Positions 9,598 to 21,844 of a stretch of 64,000 nt of DNA are shown in pieces. How positions within the stretch are numbered: position 1 is the stretch's first letter; every line of letters begins with the position of its first letter. The notes under the pieces are model-generated. The model was not told the origin of the DNA. It did not search any database and saw nothing but the letters and a program-made list of their open reading frames with translations. The stretch is taken from the NCBI GenBank assembly GCA_003439945.1, contig QVRM01000484.1, positions 1 through 64,000 of the forward strand. Reading direction: 5' to 3'. The DNA comes from Dermanyssus gallinae (Eukaryota > Arthropoda > Arachnida > Mesostigmata > Dermanyssidae). Position numbers and translations under genes: made by a program.

Positions 9598-11611
9598 TTA
9601 GCTCGTTGCTGGTGGGGGAGGCGGTGGAGGAGGCGGTGGTGGCGGTGGAGGCGGCTGGACCATCCTTGGAGGCGGCGGAGCTGGAGGCATGGCGCCACCA
9701 CCTCCACTGCTGTTGCTGGGGGTGACAGCGGCGCCACCACCACCACCAGGAGGCGGCGGAGCTGGCGGCATAACGCCGGCGGCGCCGCCGCCCACTCCGC
9801 CGCCCGAAGGTGGCGGAGGCGGTGGCGGAGGAGGAGGCGCGGACGGTAACGCACCTCCCGCCGGGGGCATCATGCCACCGGGTCCTCCACTGCTGCTGCT
9901 GCTGCCGACGACAGCGGGGGGGACACAGCAGCAGGAGTAGTGCCAGCTGAAACCGCCGCTAATGCGGGTGGCGGCATAGCGCCGCTTGGCGGTGGCGGAG
10001 GTGGGAGTGGTGGAGGTGGCGGCGGCGGCGCGGACGGCAAACCGGTGCCGCCCATGGGCGTGGGCGTCGTCGTTGTCGTCGTCGCCACTACCGTTGGCGG
10101 CGGCGGGGGCGGTGGTGGGGGCGGTGGAGGAGGAGGCGGGTGGTGACCCCACGGCGGCCGGCTGAACGGCATATGGCCATGGCCCATGTTTGGCGGGTTG
10201 ATGCCACCCGGCGGCGGCGGCGGCGGTAGTCCCATGCCCATCGAGGCGGCCATACCGGGCGGCGGGCCGCCCATGTTGGGCGGCAGCGGAATGCCAGGCG
10301 GTGGACCCATTCCGGGCAAGAGGTTCATCGGGCCACCGCCGCCCATACCGCCCATCGGCGGAAGGCCACCGCGCATCATCGGCGGCGGTGGAGGAGGCAT
10401 CATACCGAATGGCGGACCGCCCACTGATGGTCGTCGAAATCATGGCACAAGCAAGTGACAAGAACAACGAGAAAAGAAATAACACAGCATAGACATTTAC
10501 GTTAGCTCGTTCGCCTGGCATCGCTCTTGTTAGCATATATTTCTACAACTCATAATGGGGTGTAAACAATTATATATGTATACGTTGAGCCCGGTGGCAT
10601 GGTGCATTCGTCTGCGCCTCGCGACCGGAGGAGACTCATAAGTGCGCGGGCTCGAGCCCCACCGTTGCACATTTGTATTTATGCGGATCCGTCTATGAAG
10701 CAATGCGACAAGCAGTCCCGTGGATGTTAAATCTTAGGCTGAAAGTCAGCCCCCCTCCTCCCAAAAAAACAACAACAAAATATATATATATCTACACTTA
10801 CTTGTCTGGAAGTTGGGTGGCGGGGGAACCATGCCGGGTGGCGGCGGTGGCATGGGCGGCATGAAACCGCGCGGAGCCGCACCTGCGCCTGCAGCGCCAC
10901 CTGGTGGAGGCGGTGGCACCACTCCGGGCAGTCCGGCCGTTATCGGTGGGGGCGGTGGAGGCGGTGCAGCACCAACTCCGCCCGGTGCCACAGGTGCGCC
11001 TTCCGCATCTGCAAAAGCACGACAAAGCATCGTCTTAGTGTGTGTACTACGTGAACGTATAGTTTTTCTAGTTTCTGTTCTGTAGAAAACGGATCGCTTT
11101 GCAAATGTACGGTTCTCTTTACGCTTGTTTATTTATTGCCCTACACGAGACAGAGAGGTCATTACGTACCCACTGGAGGAGCATCTGCAAACAGCTGATG
11201 AGGTCGATCGCCGATACTTAGCGGATTCTGAGCAGCTAGTAGACGCTCAGCTGCCGAACCGTGGCGTTCGCCCTTTGTGTCCTTTTTAAAGGCGTACGAT
11301 AAGCTGATAGCGCGATTACACAGGTACTGGCCATTCATCGCGTCAATCGCCGCATCCGAAGCTTCGAACGAGGCAAAATTGATGAACGCGAAACCTTTCG
11401 AATTTCCCGTTTCAGGATCACGCATAATCTAGGAAGGCAAAGAAGCACCAGTCAATGTGGGCATAGACAACATTATCATAAGCAAATGATATTATTAAAT
11501 CTAATCATAAGGGAGAGAAAGTCCACATAGAATGGAACGGATGAGCAAATGCTTGACACACAGAGATAAATCAGTCGTACGGTACAACAAGAAACAAGGC
11601 GTTCGGATGCA

Positions 11612-11669
<58 letters not shown>

Positions 11670-11850
11670 TGCAGAGTATACGCATAGCGGACAAAATATT
11701 CGAAAGCCTCACGAGATACGCAGTGCACACACAGATAATAAAAGACGTAGATTTCAATTTATAAATAAAATTGATGTATTGATCATAGACATAGCTTTTC
11801 ATAAACATAGAGCATAAATCCTTGTGGGAACGTGGCATGGTTACAAGTTA

Positions 11851-11913
<63 letters not shown>

Positions 11914-13154
11914 TTGTTTACCTTAGGTGTCTGCAAAATAACTCCGAAGGCGCTGAATGTATCGTAGAGAAGTTTCTCGTCAACCTCCGTGTCGAGATTT
12001 CCAATGAAAATGTTCGCGCCCACGTCAAGGTTCTTCTGGTGAGCCGAGGCTTTATTTACACGAACTGGTTTGCCGTAAAGCTTAATCATATTCATTACCT
12101 GTTGGCAACACACATAACGAAAACACAGCTGGTCACGTATTGAGCGAGAAGCAGTCGATATCGTCGTTTTGTATCCTTGCATACATATAACTACCCACAA
12201 ATGCTCACCACGCAACTAATATTCATAAATAGCTATTGTTTTTGTGTTAACTATGGCTGCAAAGTAAAGGTGTTCTTTCTCGGCAACTTGTAAGGCGTGT
12301 AATCTTGAATAATGATAATAAAGACTGAGAACTGTTACAAATGCATATCGCCATATCAGAGCGTGCATAAACCCAGTTTTTTGTAATTAAGCATACACTA
12401 GACTTGCATATACCATAATACAGGCCTTTTATATTAGAAGAGTGATACAACTATGTTACAACAACAGATATATTGCTCAAGTACAGCCCTTAGCACTAAT
12501 ATATGGCTCTAGAACTTTTTGAACTGCACATTAAATTTGCATAGTAGCGACTCTATTGGCAGAAACTGACCTTGATCGCGTAATCGGCATCTTCTTCACC
12601 GAGGAACTCGACGAAGCCATAGCCCTGGTGAAGACCTGTTATTCGATCCTTTGGCATATGCACAGACACTGCAAGCATCCATAAAGACACACGAACACCT
12701 TATATGACGCCACCTTCATCACAACATTCGCCCGTAAGCTGCAGCCACGTATTTGCAAATCCAAAAATACCAGTCACGTTATCGTATAACTCACTACCGA
12801 TAAAGGCATGGATTTTTCCGACACACATAATTCAATAAATCGGAGTCCTGATGAGAGCTACTCACATCGCTGCACTAGTAGTTAACTATGCAGATAATAA
12901 AGCTATCTGGTGACAATCGGTGTTCTAATAAAACAAATGGAGTGACAGTGAGAAGTTAGACAAGAAGGGGAAAACTATACTAACCGATAGGTCCGGCTTG
13001 AACAAACAGTTCCCAGAGAAGGTTGTCGCTGACCTTCTCATCAAGGCCTCCGACGTATATCGTCGCATCTGTAACATACAGAAAATCCAAATAACAGCAT
13101 CTTAAATAAAAATCTTCATTTTTATGAATTATACAACCATTCCATAAAAAACAT

Positions 13155-13200
<46 letters not shown>

Positions 13201-14016
13201 GAGGGGAGTTGTGCTCTCTCTTATTATATATATATATATATATATATATATTAGGTTGGTCAGAAAGTAACTAGAATTTTTAGATGTGAAATGTCTCCGA
13301 AATGTCTGCTATATTTACAATACAGACATCTATGTGATCGCATTTGCTGCATCGTTGCTCATTCAATGCTTGCTATTTTAATTGCATTTACTTCCTTTCG
13401 CCAGTTTATAACTATATATATATATATTTTTTTTTTTTACATCGTTTTAGCCATATCTAGTTTACCTGCTTAACGATGCGAAACATGAACAAATGCGTAA
13501 TACAATACCTGTCACTAATTGGCCAGCTTACAAATGCATGGTCTCGAATTAAACTAATAAGAACATCAAAAGCGCTTAATAATATGTAGCAGAATTGTGT
13601 CGCACATACCATATACATATATAAGAATGTGATTGCTTATTCAACAATTTGGTCGCTAGAAACGAATCTAATAAAATGTAGATAATTGAGAGCGATTATT
13701 GTAGGCAATAATATAACCGAACAATTAAGCGCAGCTGCATCTCATCTGGCTTCCCAGTTATTTATTTCTACGCGTTCCTCTTTCTTGTAATCACCAATTC
13801 TTATCACCAACTCTTTCTCATATCTAGCAGCGATTACACATCGTCGTCATCATCGTCATTATAACAATCATATCTTAACAATATTGTTGCGACTTTCAGC
13901 AGCTTGGTCGGTAACCATCTGGTTAGGTCGTTTCGACAGGTTATATCTATCTAACTATTTATGTATCCCTGTCCTCTCCTACCTTGGTTGCGTTCGGCAA
14001 TCGGTCCCGCCGCCAT
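9598..14016 (-). CDS. SF3B4: SF3B4 / SAP49, splicing factor 3B subunit 4
   Basis: This is the SF3b subunit of the U2 snRNP that contacts pre-mRNA near the branch site in the nucleus. Coding exons on the minus strand: 14016-13983, 13068-12985, 12668-12571, 12098-11922, 11428-11170, 11008-10802 and 10423-9598. All have GT-AG junctions and compatible phases. Exon 1 starts in a near-ideal context (GCCGCCATGG) and encodes [11 protein letters not shown], as in other animals. RRM1 (exons 2-4) shows [23 protein letters not shown]2 (exons 4-5) shows [34 protein letters not shown] and [20 protein letters not shown]. The rest is Pro/Gly/Met-rich with long proline runs, longer than in the human protein (424 aa). 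The frame that enters the last exon meets TGA at 9870, giving 470 aa. One extra base at the G7 run near 9915-9921 would give about 561 aa, ending at the TAA at 9600-9598. A SINE lies in the last intron. Confidence 0.95.
9915..9921 (-). other. Probable one-base frame break in SF3B4
   Basis: A run of seven G (seven C in the gene sense) sits where the proline-rich reading frame changes. Upstream the coherent frame is the one ending ...AGTTPAAV. Downstream the coherent Pro/Gly/Met-rich frame is shifted by one and stays open for about 100 codons to 9600. An eight-base run would join them. This could be an assembly homopolymer error, a real polymorphism, or an accepted alternative C-terminus. Confidence 0.6.
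10587..10790 (+). mobile_element. SINE-1 copy A (tRNA-headed), in SF3B4 intron 6
   Basis: The head contains an A-box-like stretch (GTGGCATGGTGCATTC) and a B-box-like stretch (GGGCTCGAGCCCCAC). It is followed by the family body (GTATTTATG, GAAGCAATGCGACAAGCAGT, GTTAAATCTTAGGCTG) and an A-rich tail with (TA)n. It is antisense to SF3B4 and fills over half of a 378-base intron. Its tail ends about 11 bases from the 5' splice site. Confidence 0.85.
11606..11671. repeat. (AT)n microsatellite in SF3B4 intron 4
   Basis: A long AT-dinucleotide array with one GTAT interruption. Tyr-Ile frames here are artefacts. Confidence 0.95.
11856..11913. repeat. Compound (AT)n(GT)n microsatellite
   Basis: AT units pass directly into GT units. 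The array ends about 9 bases from the 5' splice site of SF3B4 exon 4 (exon end 11922). Confidence 0.95.
13154..13250. repeat. Two (AT)n arrays in SF3B4 intron 1
   Basis: Arrays at about 13157-13197 and 13224-13250 are separated by 26 bases of unique sequence. Confidence 0.9.
13251..13281 (+). mobile_element. Possible mariner-type terminal repeat
   Basis: TTAGGTTGGTCAGAAAGTA directly follows a TA array. The opening TTAGGTTGGTC resembles the terminal inverted repeat start of irritans-type mariner elements, which insert at TA. I found no partner repeat or transposase nearby, so it may be a solo end or a chance match. Confidence 0.3.
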
Positions 14017-16912
14017 GGCGGCAACGAATTGTTGGGAGTTTCGTGCCGGTTGTTGTTGTTGTAGCTGTTGCTGTTATTATGACAGTTCAACCGAGTAGAG
14101 ATAATAAACAGCATCAGTAGCACCACCAGAATTAGAAGAAGTGAGTACGTAGATGATCAGTTTGTGGTTGTCTGATCGGAGTGATAACAATCCATTGTTG
14201 TTGTCGTCGTCGTCGTTGAAAATGAAGAGGTGCGGAACCTCTTCGTGATCGACAACAGCACCTGCTCGCTCTCGCTCAGCAAGAGCAAGCAAGCAAGCAG
14301 TCCCCCGCAGTCTCGTATTGGACTTCAGTCGATCAGGGCACGACTTCACAAACAGACCGAGACACTGAGAGATACTTGGAATCGACTCCGAATGCCAGCA
14401 GCGGTTGCAGCCTCGAATGTAAATCGAACGCTGGTGCCGGCCGCTCAGTTCGACATCGTCGATATCTCACAGCGGTTGGCGGTGTGGTGGAAGATCCACC
14501 ACCTTTCTCCCGTAGAGCAAACGGTAAACAACCTCAGCGTTGTTCGGGGCGCCGCCGCGTTTGCGTGCAGACGACGAGTGCGAGTGGAACGCCGGTGTAT
14601 TCTGCTAAGCAGACGACGCGGTGTTGTAGTTGTTCTGGTGTCGGTAGTGACAGTGTTATTGTTTATTTTTAGTCGACTTTTGTCAGCGTAGTATTGTTAA
14701 CAGCGATGATGATGATGATAATGTTGTTGTTATTGCTGCCGCTGCTGCGTGACGTTGCGTTCTGAACTGTGTAGTTGCCGGTGTTCCAGGTATCACAAAG
14801 TTTCCGAGTCAAGTGTCGACCTCGTTTGTTCACAGCACCCGCAGCATGCAGCGGCTGGTGACACAAAATAAACAATCTTTAGGAGGAAGCAGTAATTTGT
14901 TTTACATTTTCAACAGAAAATTGCGACCGTGGACGCATGCAATGGTTTAGTCTGCCTGGTCCATCGGTACTCAATCGGTGATGACGAGACGTTCAAAATT
15001 AGACCGGGCGTCTTGCGCAATCCGTTAGTGTGCTGCTATCATTGTCACAGTTGGACAAAATACACTATAATCAGAAGTTATGGCTCCGTCTTTTAGAGTT
15101 CTTTCGTGGTGAAACGCCTTCGAGTTAGCAGAGGTAACTAAGTGGAAGACAAGGCCCACACGATCATCACGTTTACTGCACTGTCCAAATGTGGACTGTG
15201 GCTTCGTTTTAGGCTTTTTAATCTAAATGTAAGCCCCAATACATGTTTGCGTTATGCCTTGCCTATGTTCACATTCTACAAAGAGCCTAAAGTGATTAAC
15301 AATGCAAGCTATCAGGAACAAATAAAGTTTCGAAATGAGCGTCCGTTCGTGCGTGCGTTATACTTGCATCATAGAGGCAAGCTACAAGTTTAGCTTTAAC
15401 AAACTATGCAGAAGGAATTGAATTTGCATTTGTTTAGAAAAAATCTGCAGTGGAGACACCACACTAATGAATGAATAAGCCTTTCAATCTCCAACTGTAT
15501 TGCAACGTTTGGTCACTCTCTTGTACACAATCTTCATTTAATAGTGAAACACGTTTTTGACATCAAGCCTAGAATTTTATATAATACACATTTCAAGTAT
15601 TGTAGATTAATAATCAGTAAGGAATAAAAGCTTTTGCCCAACTTTGTTTATACGAATAAGTCATAATCAATTTCCAGTCCCGGAGAGATGTTCTTACAGT
15701 ACTCACACATAAGCGCATACATTTTATGAATGGAGTACTAATGATACGATGAGAACAATCTACTAACCCTCTAGAGACGTTTTGTTTATATCATAAGATT
15801 ATGCTGCACGCCATCATATCAATCTATCAGTATCTAAGCTAAGCATTTCCCATATATCAAGAGATACGCATACGCTGTGCTAACGTATTAACTCGTATGC
15901 AGTTCTTATATGCACAAGCGCTCGTCGGCAATGCTGCGAGGCACAGGCTGAAGTCATGAAGGCAGTGGCTTCGATGAGGCGTTTGAAAGTTTCATCTTAT
16001 TACGGTTAGTCGTGAGGTGAGCAAAACCTGGACCGGAGTTAAAGCCAGGGACTGCGTAGCGTCTCGAACGCGAGGAGAACGAAACTTTGCGAGCTATGTG
16101 ACTTGCACCGATGCAAGAAGTGGCCGGCAGTTGTTTGCTTTTGTTGTTCTCTACCGCGAGTGTATTGTTAGTCCCCTGTACTAGTGCTACTTACTATGTT
16201 ACTCTCAACTCATCTGCGCTAACCACAGCTGACTGTCAGCGCTGACTGACGAAGCCGAAGGCGCACCTCGTAACGCTCGGGAAGTTGGTTCGGCTTTCGG
16301 AGCACTTTTTATTGCGCGGACGATCATCTGGCTAATCGACGGAACAATGCTGTTCGTTTCTGATCGGCAGCAGCTGATATTACGGCCGATCTGCTGCTCC
16401 GTGAGCTCAGTCGATGCTGAGAAGAGCTCGCGTATCGACGGCGACGAACAACAACACCTCGAGGAGAGCCGCACCAGCAACAGCTGCAACAACAGCAGCA
16501 TCAGCCGCGGGACCACTATCAACGTCACAAGCATCACCACCACCTCCACTGCATCATCTCATGCATTGATTGTTGTGCCCGAGCCCCCTGCACGCAACCG
16601 AGTGGTTGGTTTGCGAGCTGGTTGTCAGTCCAGCAGGTCGAGCGGGCACAGTGCTTACTACTCTCACTTGACACAGGTAGGTGATTGGCTGGCTGCCTAC
16701 CTGAATGACTGCTTGCTTCTGGTTTAGGTGTCACTAATGTCGTCGACATTAACAGTGTTTGACACTGACAGGCGGTGGTGGCGGCCACAACAGCAACAAC
16801 AACAACAGCAGCAGCAGCAGCAGCAACAATATTGCACCAGCAGCCTCTAGCAGATTTCTCTGCCTGCCGCAGATCTCACTCATTCGCACGCCGACTTCTT
16901 CACGTCGGCACG
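14017..16912. promoter_or_regulatory. Intergenic region between divergent SF3B4 and BTB genes
   Basis: About 2.9 kb separates the two start codons. The segments 14020-14870 and 16200-16910 are richer in GC and in GTT, CAA, CAG and GAT trinucleotide runs than the middle. That fits promoter and 5' UTR sequence, one segment near each gene. A plus-strand frame at 14230-14691 has no ATG near its start and is followed by AATAAA near 14868. I do not count it as a gene. No TATA box or transcription start can be fixed by eye. Confidence 0.45.
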
Positions 16913-19296
16913 ATGGAAGACCGTCCGACTTCAAACACGGCTTGCGACAGGCTGACCCACAGCAAATCGTTTCCGTCGCGAAGATTTACGAGCGTCAAGT
17001 CGTCAAACGGAGCGTCATCGTCGTCGTATTCGATTCGGACGACCGGTCGAGCACGACCTCACGATCATCACGTCAGACTCGGCCGAGATTCAGGTGGCGT
17101 CGGCGGCGCTCTGCGCTCAGAGCGAGTACTTCGTCGGCCTGCTGTCGTCGGGCATGGTCGAGGAACGAAGTCGAACGGTGACCTTCGTCGATCTCGACTC
17201 GACGTGCATCGAGCCGTTTGTGCGGTTCTGCTGCACGGGCGACCTGTTCGTGTGCGGGGACAACTTTTTGCCGCTGCTGAAGCTGGCCAGCCGCTTCATC
17301 TGCTCGCCGATGTTGGCCATTCTCAAGGACTACATCCGGACGGACTTCATCTCGGTGCCGCAGAACGACCTGAGCACCGTGATGACCGAGCCCATCGATT
17401 CGGGCACGGCCGCCCTCACAAGGCAGGTCCTGCTCGAGATGATGATTCCCGGAAGGATGCTCGACCTCAAAGTGGAGGTGATCCACGACCTGCTCAAGGA
17501 CGACAATCTCGTGTCGGCCAAAGAGGATGACGTGCTGCAGTTCGTGTGCGACTACGCGCGCTTGTGGAAGCTTGATTCGGCCGGACAGCTGGCGCTTCTC
17601 AATCACGTTCGGCTGCCGAGATTGACGATGACCGCGTTTGAGCGGGCAGCCATCTCGCTGCCTGGCTTCAAAGACAGCCCGGCCTTCGAGGCGATCGTGA
17701 ACGGCATGGAGTTCCTTGATCTCATCGGTGAAAACCAGCTGAAGCCAAGGAGGGGAAGTAACGTTCACGTGACGATGCTTTGGATCGGCGACCATCACGT
17801 AAGCATTCGAAGATACTCGTAGAAACTTGTACATGTGCACACATTCTGTATATACTCAGAGAAGTATTTGGCGGACGAGAGCTTTAACGCGCGTTCGTAT
17901 AGTATCTAGTAATCTCTGTGGATAATACCTATTATGCTTTTTGTAGGTTCTCTTGACAGAACGAAAGGCCGTTTAGATCATCGGCAGGCATTTTTTTGCA
18001 AGATCGTTCGGTTAACACAAGCCCTTACTGTAGCAATTTATGGATTTCGTACATTACTTTCCATTCATGGAGATATGTTGTCACAGTTTTCACGTTGATT
18101 TCCCACCAATATAGTAACATAAATGTGCTCCCTTGTGGCATTTTATTCTATATTTCCGATTCTCGACTTTTCAGGAAGAGGGACAAAGCAGCTACCTAAT
18201 TGTGTATCCGCTCGTCATTCCCTATAAGGGAACAGCGGTGACTCCTCAGCCAAAGCGGCGGATCGAGATCGATCGTTCGTATCTGACAGGCGTGACGTTC
18301 TTCAGTTTGACTCCGTACTTCAGTGCGGCCAATCACCTGTTCAGCATATCGGTTCTGGGCCAAATTGAGAAGCTGACCTTCAAGAAGCGCAAATGCTGGC
18401 GATCGGACAACTGCAGCTTGCAGGACAATCTGATGGAGATTGAACAGGTGATCGGTGTCGACACCGAGGAGGACTGTTTCTATCTGTCGTGCGTCCGAAA
18501 GGACGTTCGCATGGAGCGCGTATTCGTGCTGAAGTGCCATCTCGTGCAGAAGGACAACCTGCGAACGGAGAAGGTTGCCATTCCGCTAGACGTGGCGTCA
18601 ATCAGGGCGCGTCGAATGGTCTATCGCCGCACGTGTATCGTCGTGCTGGACGAGAAGAGTAACCTCCTGGTGTATGCCGCTGACAAGGACAGCCTCTACC
18701 AGCCGCTGCCGCCCGACGCGTCCACGTCGAAGTACATCCAGATAGCCGTACAGGGTGAGCGGCTGTATGTGTTCGACTACAGCGAGTGCCCGGTTCACCT
18801 GCACGACTTCTCGCAGCCGTTCTCGCGGTTCGACAAGCTGCGCGTGTTCAATCTCGCCACGCGCAGCTGGATCGCCGAGTACCCGCTGCAGCTCAACGAG
18901 CTGCGCCAGTCCGGCTACAACGAGCTGATCGACTTCAACGTCGACATGTACTTCATCCGCGGCCAGCTCCACTTCGCCTGGTCGCACCAGGGCCGCATGT
19001 ACCTGTTTCGGGTGGACGAGGTGACGCGCGTTGTCGACCGGGTGTTCGACTGCAAGTTGCCGCGCGACGCCAGCGCGATGGTGCTGCTGCCGGGCTTCTA
19101 CGCGGGTCACGACGAAACGACCGTGCTTGAGAAGTACGTGCACGGCTTCTGTCAGAAGCACTTGCAGGTCGTCGGCGAGAACCGGTTGGCAGCGCGCAAG
19201 GTCGCAAGGTGGCGCGCTCGTTTTCTCGACGAAGTGCACGGCAGCGGACTGCTTCAGCAGAACGTCACAGAGACGCTCTGTGTGCCCCGAATCTAA
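16913..19296 (+). CDS. BTB-BACK-kelch-like protein, probable Cul3 adaptor
   Basis: Members of this family recruit substrates to Cullin-3 ubiquitin ligases through the BTB domain. Exon A ends at 17798 before GTAAGC. Exon B runs 18175-19296 after TTTTCAG. The joint is in phase 0. The BTB core is EHDLTIITSDSAEIQVASAA, then SEYFVGLLSSGM and VDLDSTCIEPFVRFCCTGDL. The BACK domain follows (DLKVEVIHDLLKDDNLVSAK, FVCDYARLWKL). Exon B has repeated beta-strand-like units (YLIVYPL, CFYLSC, LYVFDY, RVFNLATRSW) that look like a very divergent kelch propeller. The 5' end is uncertain. The best ATG is 16913, but its frame differs by one base from the BTB frame, which has no ATG before 17154. Either one extra base is present near 17040, or the BTB frame is entered by splicing at a site such as the CAG ending at 16962. 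Confidence 0.8.
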
Positions 19297-20384
19297 GTCG
19301 CCTCCCTCCCCCCCCCCATCGCGTCATCGCAGCTAATGCGACTCGCATGCATGTGAGTGACACAGTTGACAGTTGAAGTATCATCATCACCGTCCTCATC
19401 ATCATCGATGTATCATAATCACCATCTGTCCACTGTGTCAACAGTGGCTGGAATTTTTGATGGCGTCGTTTGGGGTTTTGTGTAATAATTGCGCTGTTGT
19501 TGTGGCGTATTATTGCCCAACCCTGATGTCATGAAGCTCAACAAACACACTTAGCTTTAGCAATCTTTTTTTGGACGGAAAAATTAGGTGAATGGGTAAC
19601 AACGTGTTATTGTGCTAATGAAAACGTGCCGAGAAGGCATGCTGCTCTGTATAGGTGGTTATCTAGTTGCCAAACGTGTGCCTTACAGTTGGGCGGCATG
19701 GAATGATTGCTGCGTTAATAGATGCTTGACGTTTACTGCTGTTACACACACATACAGACTTGTATATATATATATATATAAATGTAGTTATATACATGCA
19801 TACACATAATATGTACGATGTGTACCGAATATCCAACTAGAGGAAATGGGTGATATTTAGAGAGAAACAATGATAGAGATGGATATATGTTACGTTACAT
19901 GGCCATTCGACCTCAGCGCTTCACACCGGTGGAGTTCGCAGTTAAGATGGCCACAAACTTGTGCTAGCTATGACGATGTTATTGACTGAGATCTTTTGAA
20001 TAGTGTTTACCTGTGTACATATGCACATTTTTTAAGGGAAACATTGTACAGACGTTTTGAAGCTCCGATATGCTGCCCAGCACAGTCGGCTGTTCTGGAT
20101 GATTTCGTTTGTGGCATGACTAGTCGTGGTTTGATTCCGAACCTTAGCCTATGGCAGGGTTTCAAGGCATCATACTAAGACTAGAGTTTAGCTCACATTT
20201 GTTGCAAATACTAGCAGCGGGCCTTTCGCGATCTGCAGAGACCTCCACTAGTTCCGATAGCGTACTTGGTAACGTAAAAGCGTGACATAACCGGTAAGAT
20301 GCGTACCTGGCGAAACTACTGTGTCTATGGATGCTATGAAGAAGGGAGGGGGAAGGATATAGAACATTTGCCGAAATAATGAAA
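19297..20384. other. 3' flank of the BTB gene, otherwise unassigned
   Basis: It begins with the presumed 3' UTR, which contains CATCAT-type runs near 19380-19430. I could not find a convincing AATAAA close to the stop. A short (TA)n run lies at about 19758-19779. No other gene is seen. Confidence 0.45.
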
Positions 20385-20630
20385 TCATCTGGAATCGACG
20401 CTGCGTGGGTAGAATTTATAATGATCTGGTATGTCTCTCAGCCTCAGATAGCCGAGAGATTGTCGATCTGCCCGTTTTCGGGAGAAGCCGTGTAGGTCGT
20501 ACCACTTCAGTTTAGTTTCGTGATCTGGCTGCACTCGCTGTTGTTTGGATAATTCACAAAGCACCTTCATTCTTTTCATTGCTCCTATATCTTCAAGTTT
20601 ACGCTTTTTATAGAGCACCTCAGTGCCCAT
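20385..20630 (-). CDS. Hypothetical basic protein (81 aa)
   Basis: An ATG in good context (CAAGTATGG) opens an 81-codon frame. It is rich in Lys/Arg and aromatic residues (YKKRKLEDIGAMKRMKVLCE, KLKWYDLHGFSRKRADRQSL, DIPDHYKFYPRSVDSR). I recognise no family and see no partner exon. Its composition is more protein-like than other short frames nearby, but that is weak evidence. It could be a transposon remnant. Confidence 0.22.
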   Translation of the reverse strand: MGTEVLYKKRKLEDIGAMKRMKVLCELSKQQRVQPDHETKLKWYDLHGFSRKRADRQSLGYLRLRDIPDHYKFYPRSVDSR

Positions 20631-20639
20631 ACTTGACTA

Positions 20640-21513
20640 TCAGCGACCACATTGCTGCTACGACGGATGCACGCAAGCCATCGTGTCCGAGAGAACTACG
20701 AACGTTTGATATGACATTTTGCGTTTTGCACAAACTGCGTCCAGACGACCTATGTAATTTTAAAGTGTAGTACTTTCAGCCAGAAAGTATTGAGTATTAT
20801 TGAAACTGTCCGTTGCAGCAAAAAAAGACACTTTTGAGTGCCCACAGCGACGTCACTTAAAAATTGCATTTAAAAAAAAATGTCTACAATTTTGGAAAGC
20901 AGGCAATCTCTTCCGTCAGTTTCGTCTTCGTCGACCGAATCTCAGGCAATATGCTGTATTCAACTCAATAAGTAGTCATTTAGAAAACAGCTATCTTTGC
21001 TACAAATTCCTTATAGGTCTAGTTGTACACCTTGAACAAATTGTACCTGTATTCTTTTTTTCTGTACCTAATTTTGACGAGGTTAGTCATTAGTGATTTA
21101 TATAGTTTCATGATTGTTATGTTTTTTGGTTATTTTCTTGATCAACGACCATGATTCACATGTGGAGGGTACTCCTAGGTACGCGATAGATGGTATTCTT
21201 TAACTACCGCAAACGTAATTATTAGGTTTTGGTTTACCTCAATTAAAACATCTTTTGAAAGCTGTTTGTGGCAGTCTGTGATCAATGTTCACCATGTTGA
21301 GGTGCACACAAGCAGGTCACAAGGAAGATGCACGCTGCAGTTCGCCCCTGCATGCCATACCTTATTGAAGCGAGCGGCTTGTGTATATTTCATCAAAGCA
21401 CGTCACTATTATGATGAGCAAGTTCAGTACACACCCTGAAGCTACGTAACACTGCTAAAGATGGTTCTCGTGACTATGCTACTTGACTTATGCTAATCAA
21501 CATTAAGACGTCA

Positions 21514-21548
<35 letters not shown>

Positions 21549-21844
21549 GTTAACGCCTCGCCTAGATATGCCCGAAAACGATTTATTTGCGCAGAGCCCA
21601 CAATTGTGATTCATCTAAGCGTGAGTTTGTTTTTCCTTTACGTTCTAGCATAGTGAACAGTGCAGATCTGCTAAAACGAGATCTGTCATTTATTGATTCT
21701 CATCGACTTCACCGCGAAGTCAACAAGCCAAGACAATTTGGCTGCATACGGATGGATGGATTTATTATTCGCTTGATATGTATACTTAAACACACATATC
21801 ACCTTTTTATATCAGGCGCGCTTAGAGCGGCAGCGTAGTCGATA
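20640..21844. other. Unassigned DNA
   Basis: No gene recognised. A (TA)n array lies at about 21518-21545. Confidence 0.5.

Noticed and set aside
9541..10458. Glycine-rich plus-strand open frames
   Set aside because: They are the antisense of the proline-rich last exon of SF3B4; GGC/GGT repeats are simply CCG/ACC proline codons on the other strand.
14230..14691. 153-codon plus-strand frame between SF3B4 and the BTB gene
   Set aside because: It begins with GTG and has no ATG for about 50 codons. The composition is that of trinucleotide-rich upstream DNA and no family is recognisable, though an AATAAA follows.
17073..19239. Long minus-strand frames opposite the BTB-BACK gene
   Set aside because: They are codon-bias shadows of the high-GC plus-strand exons and have no domains.
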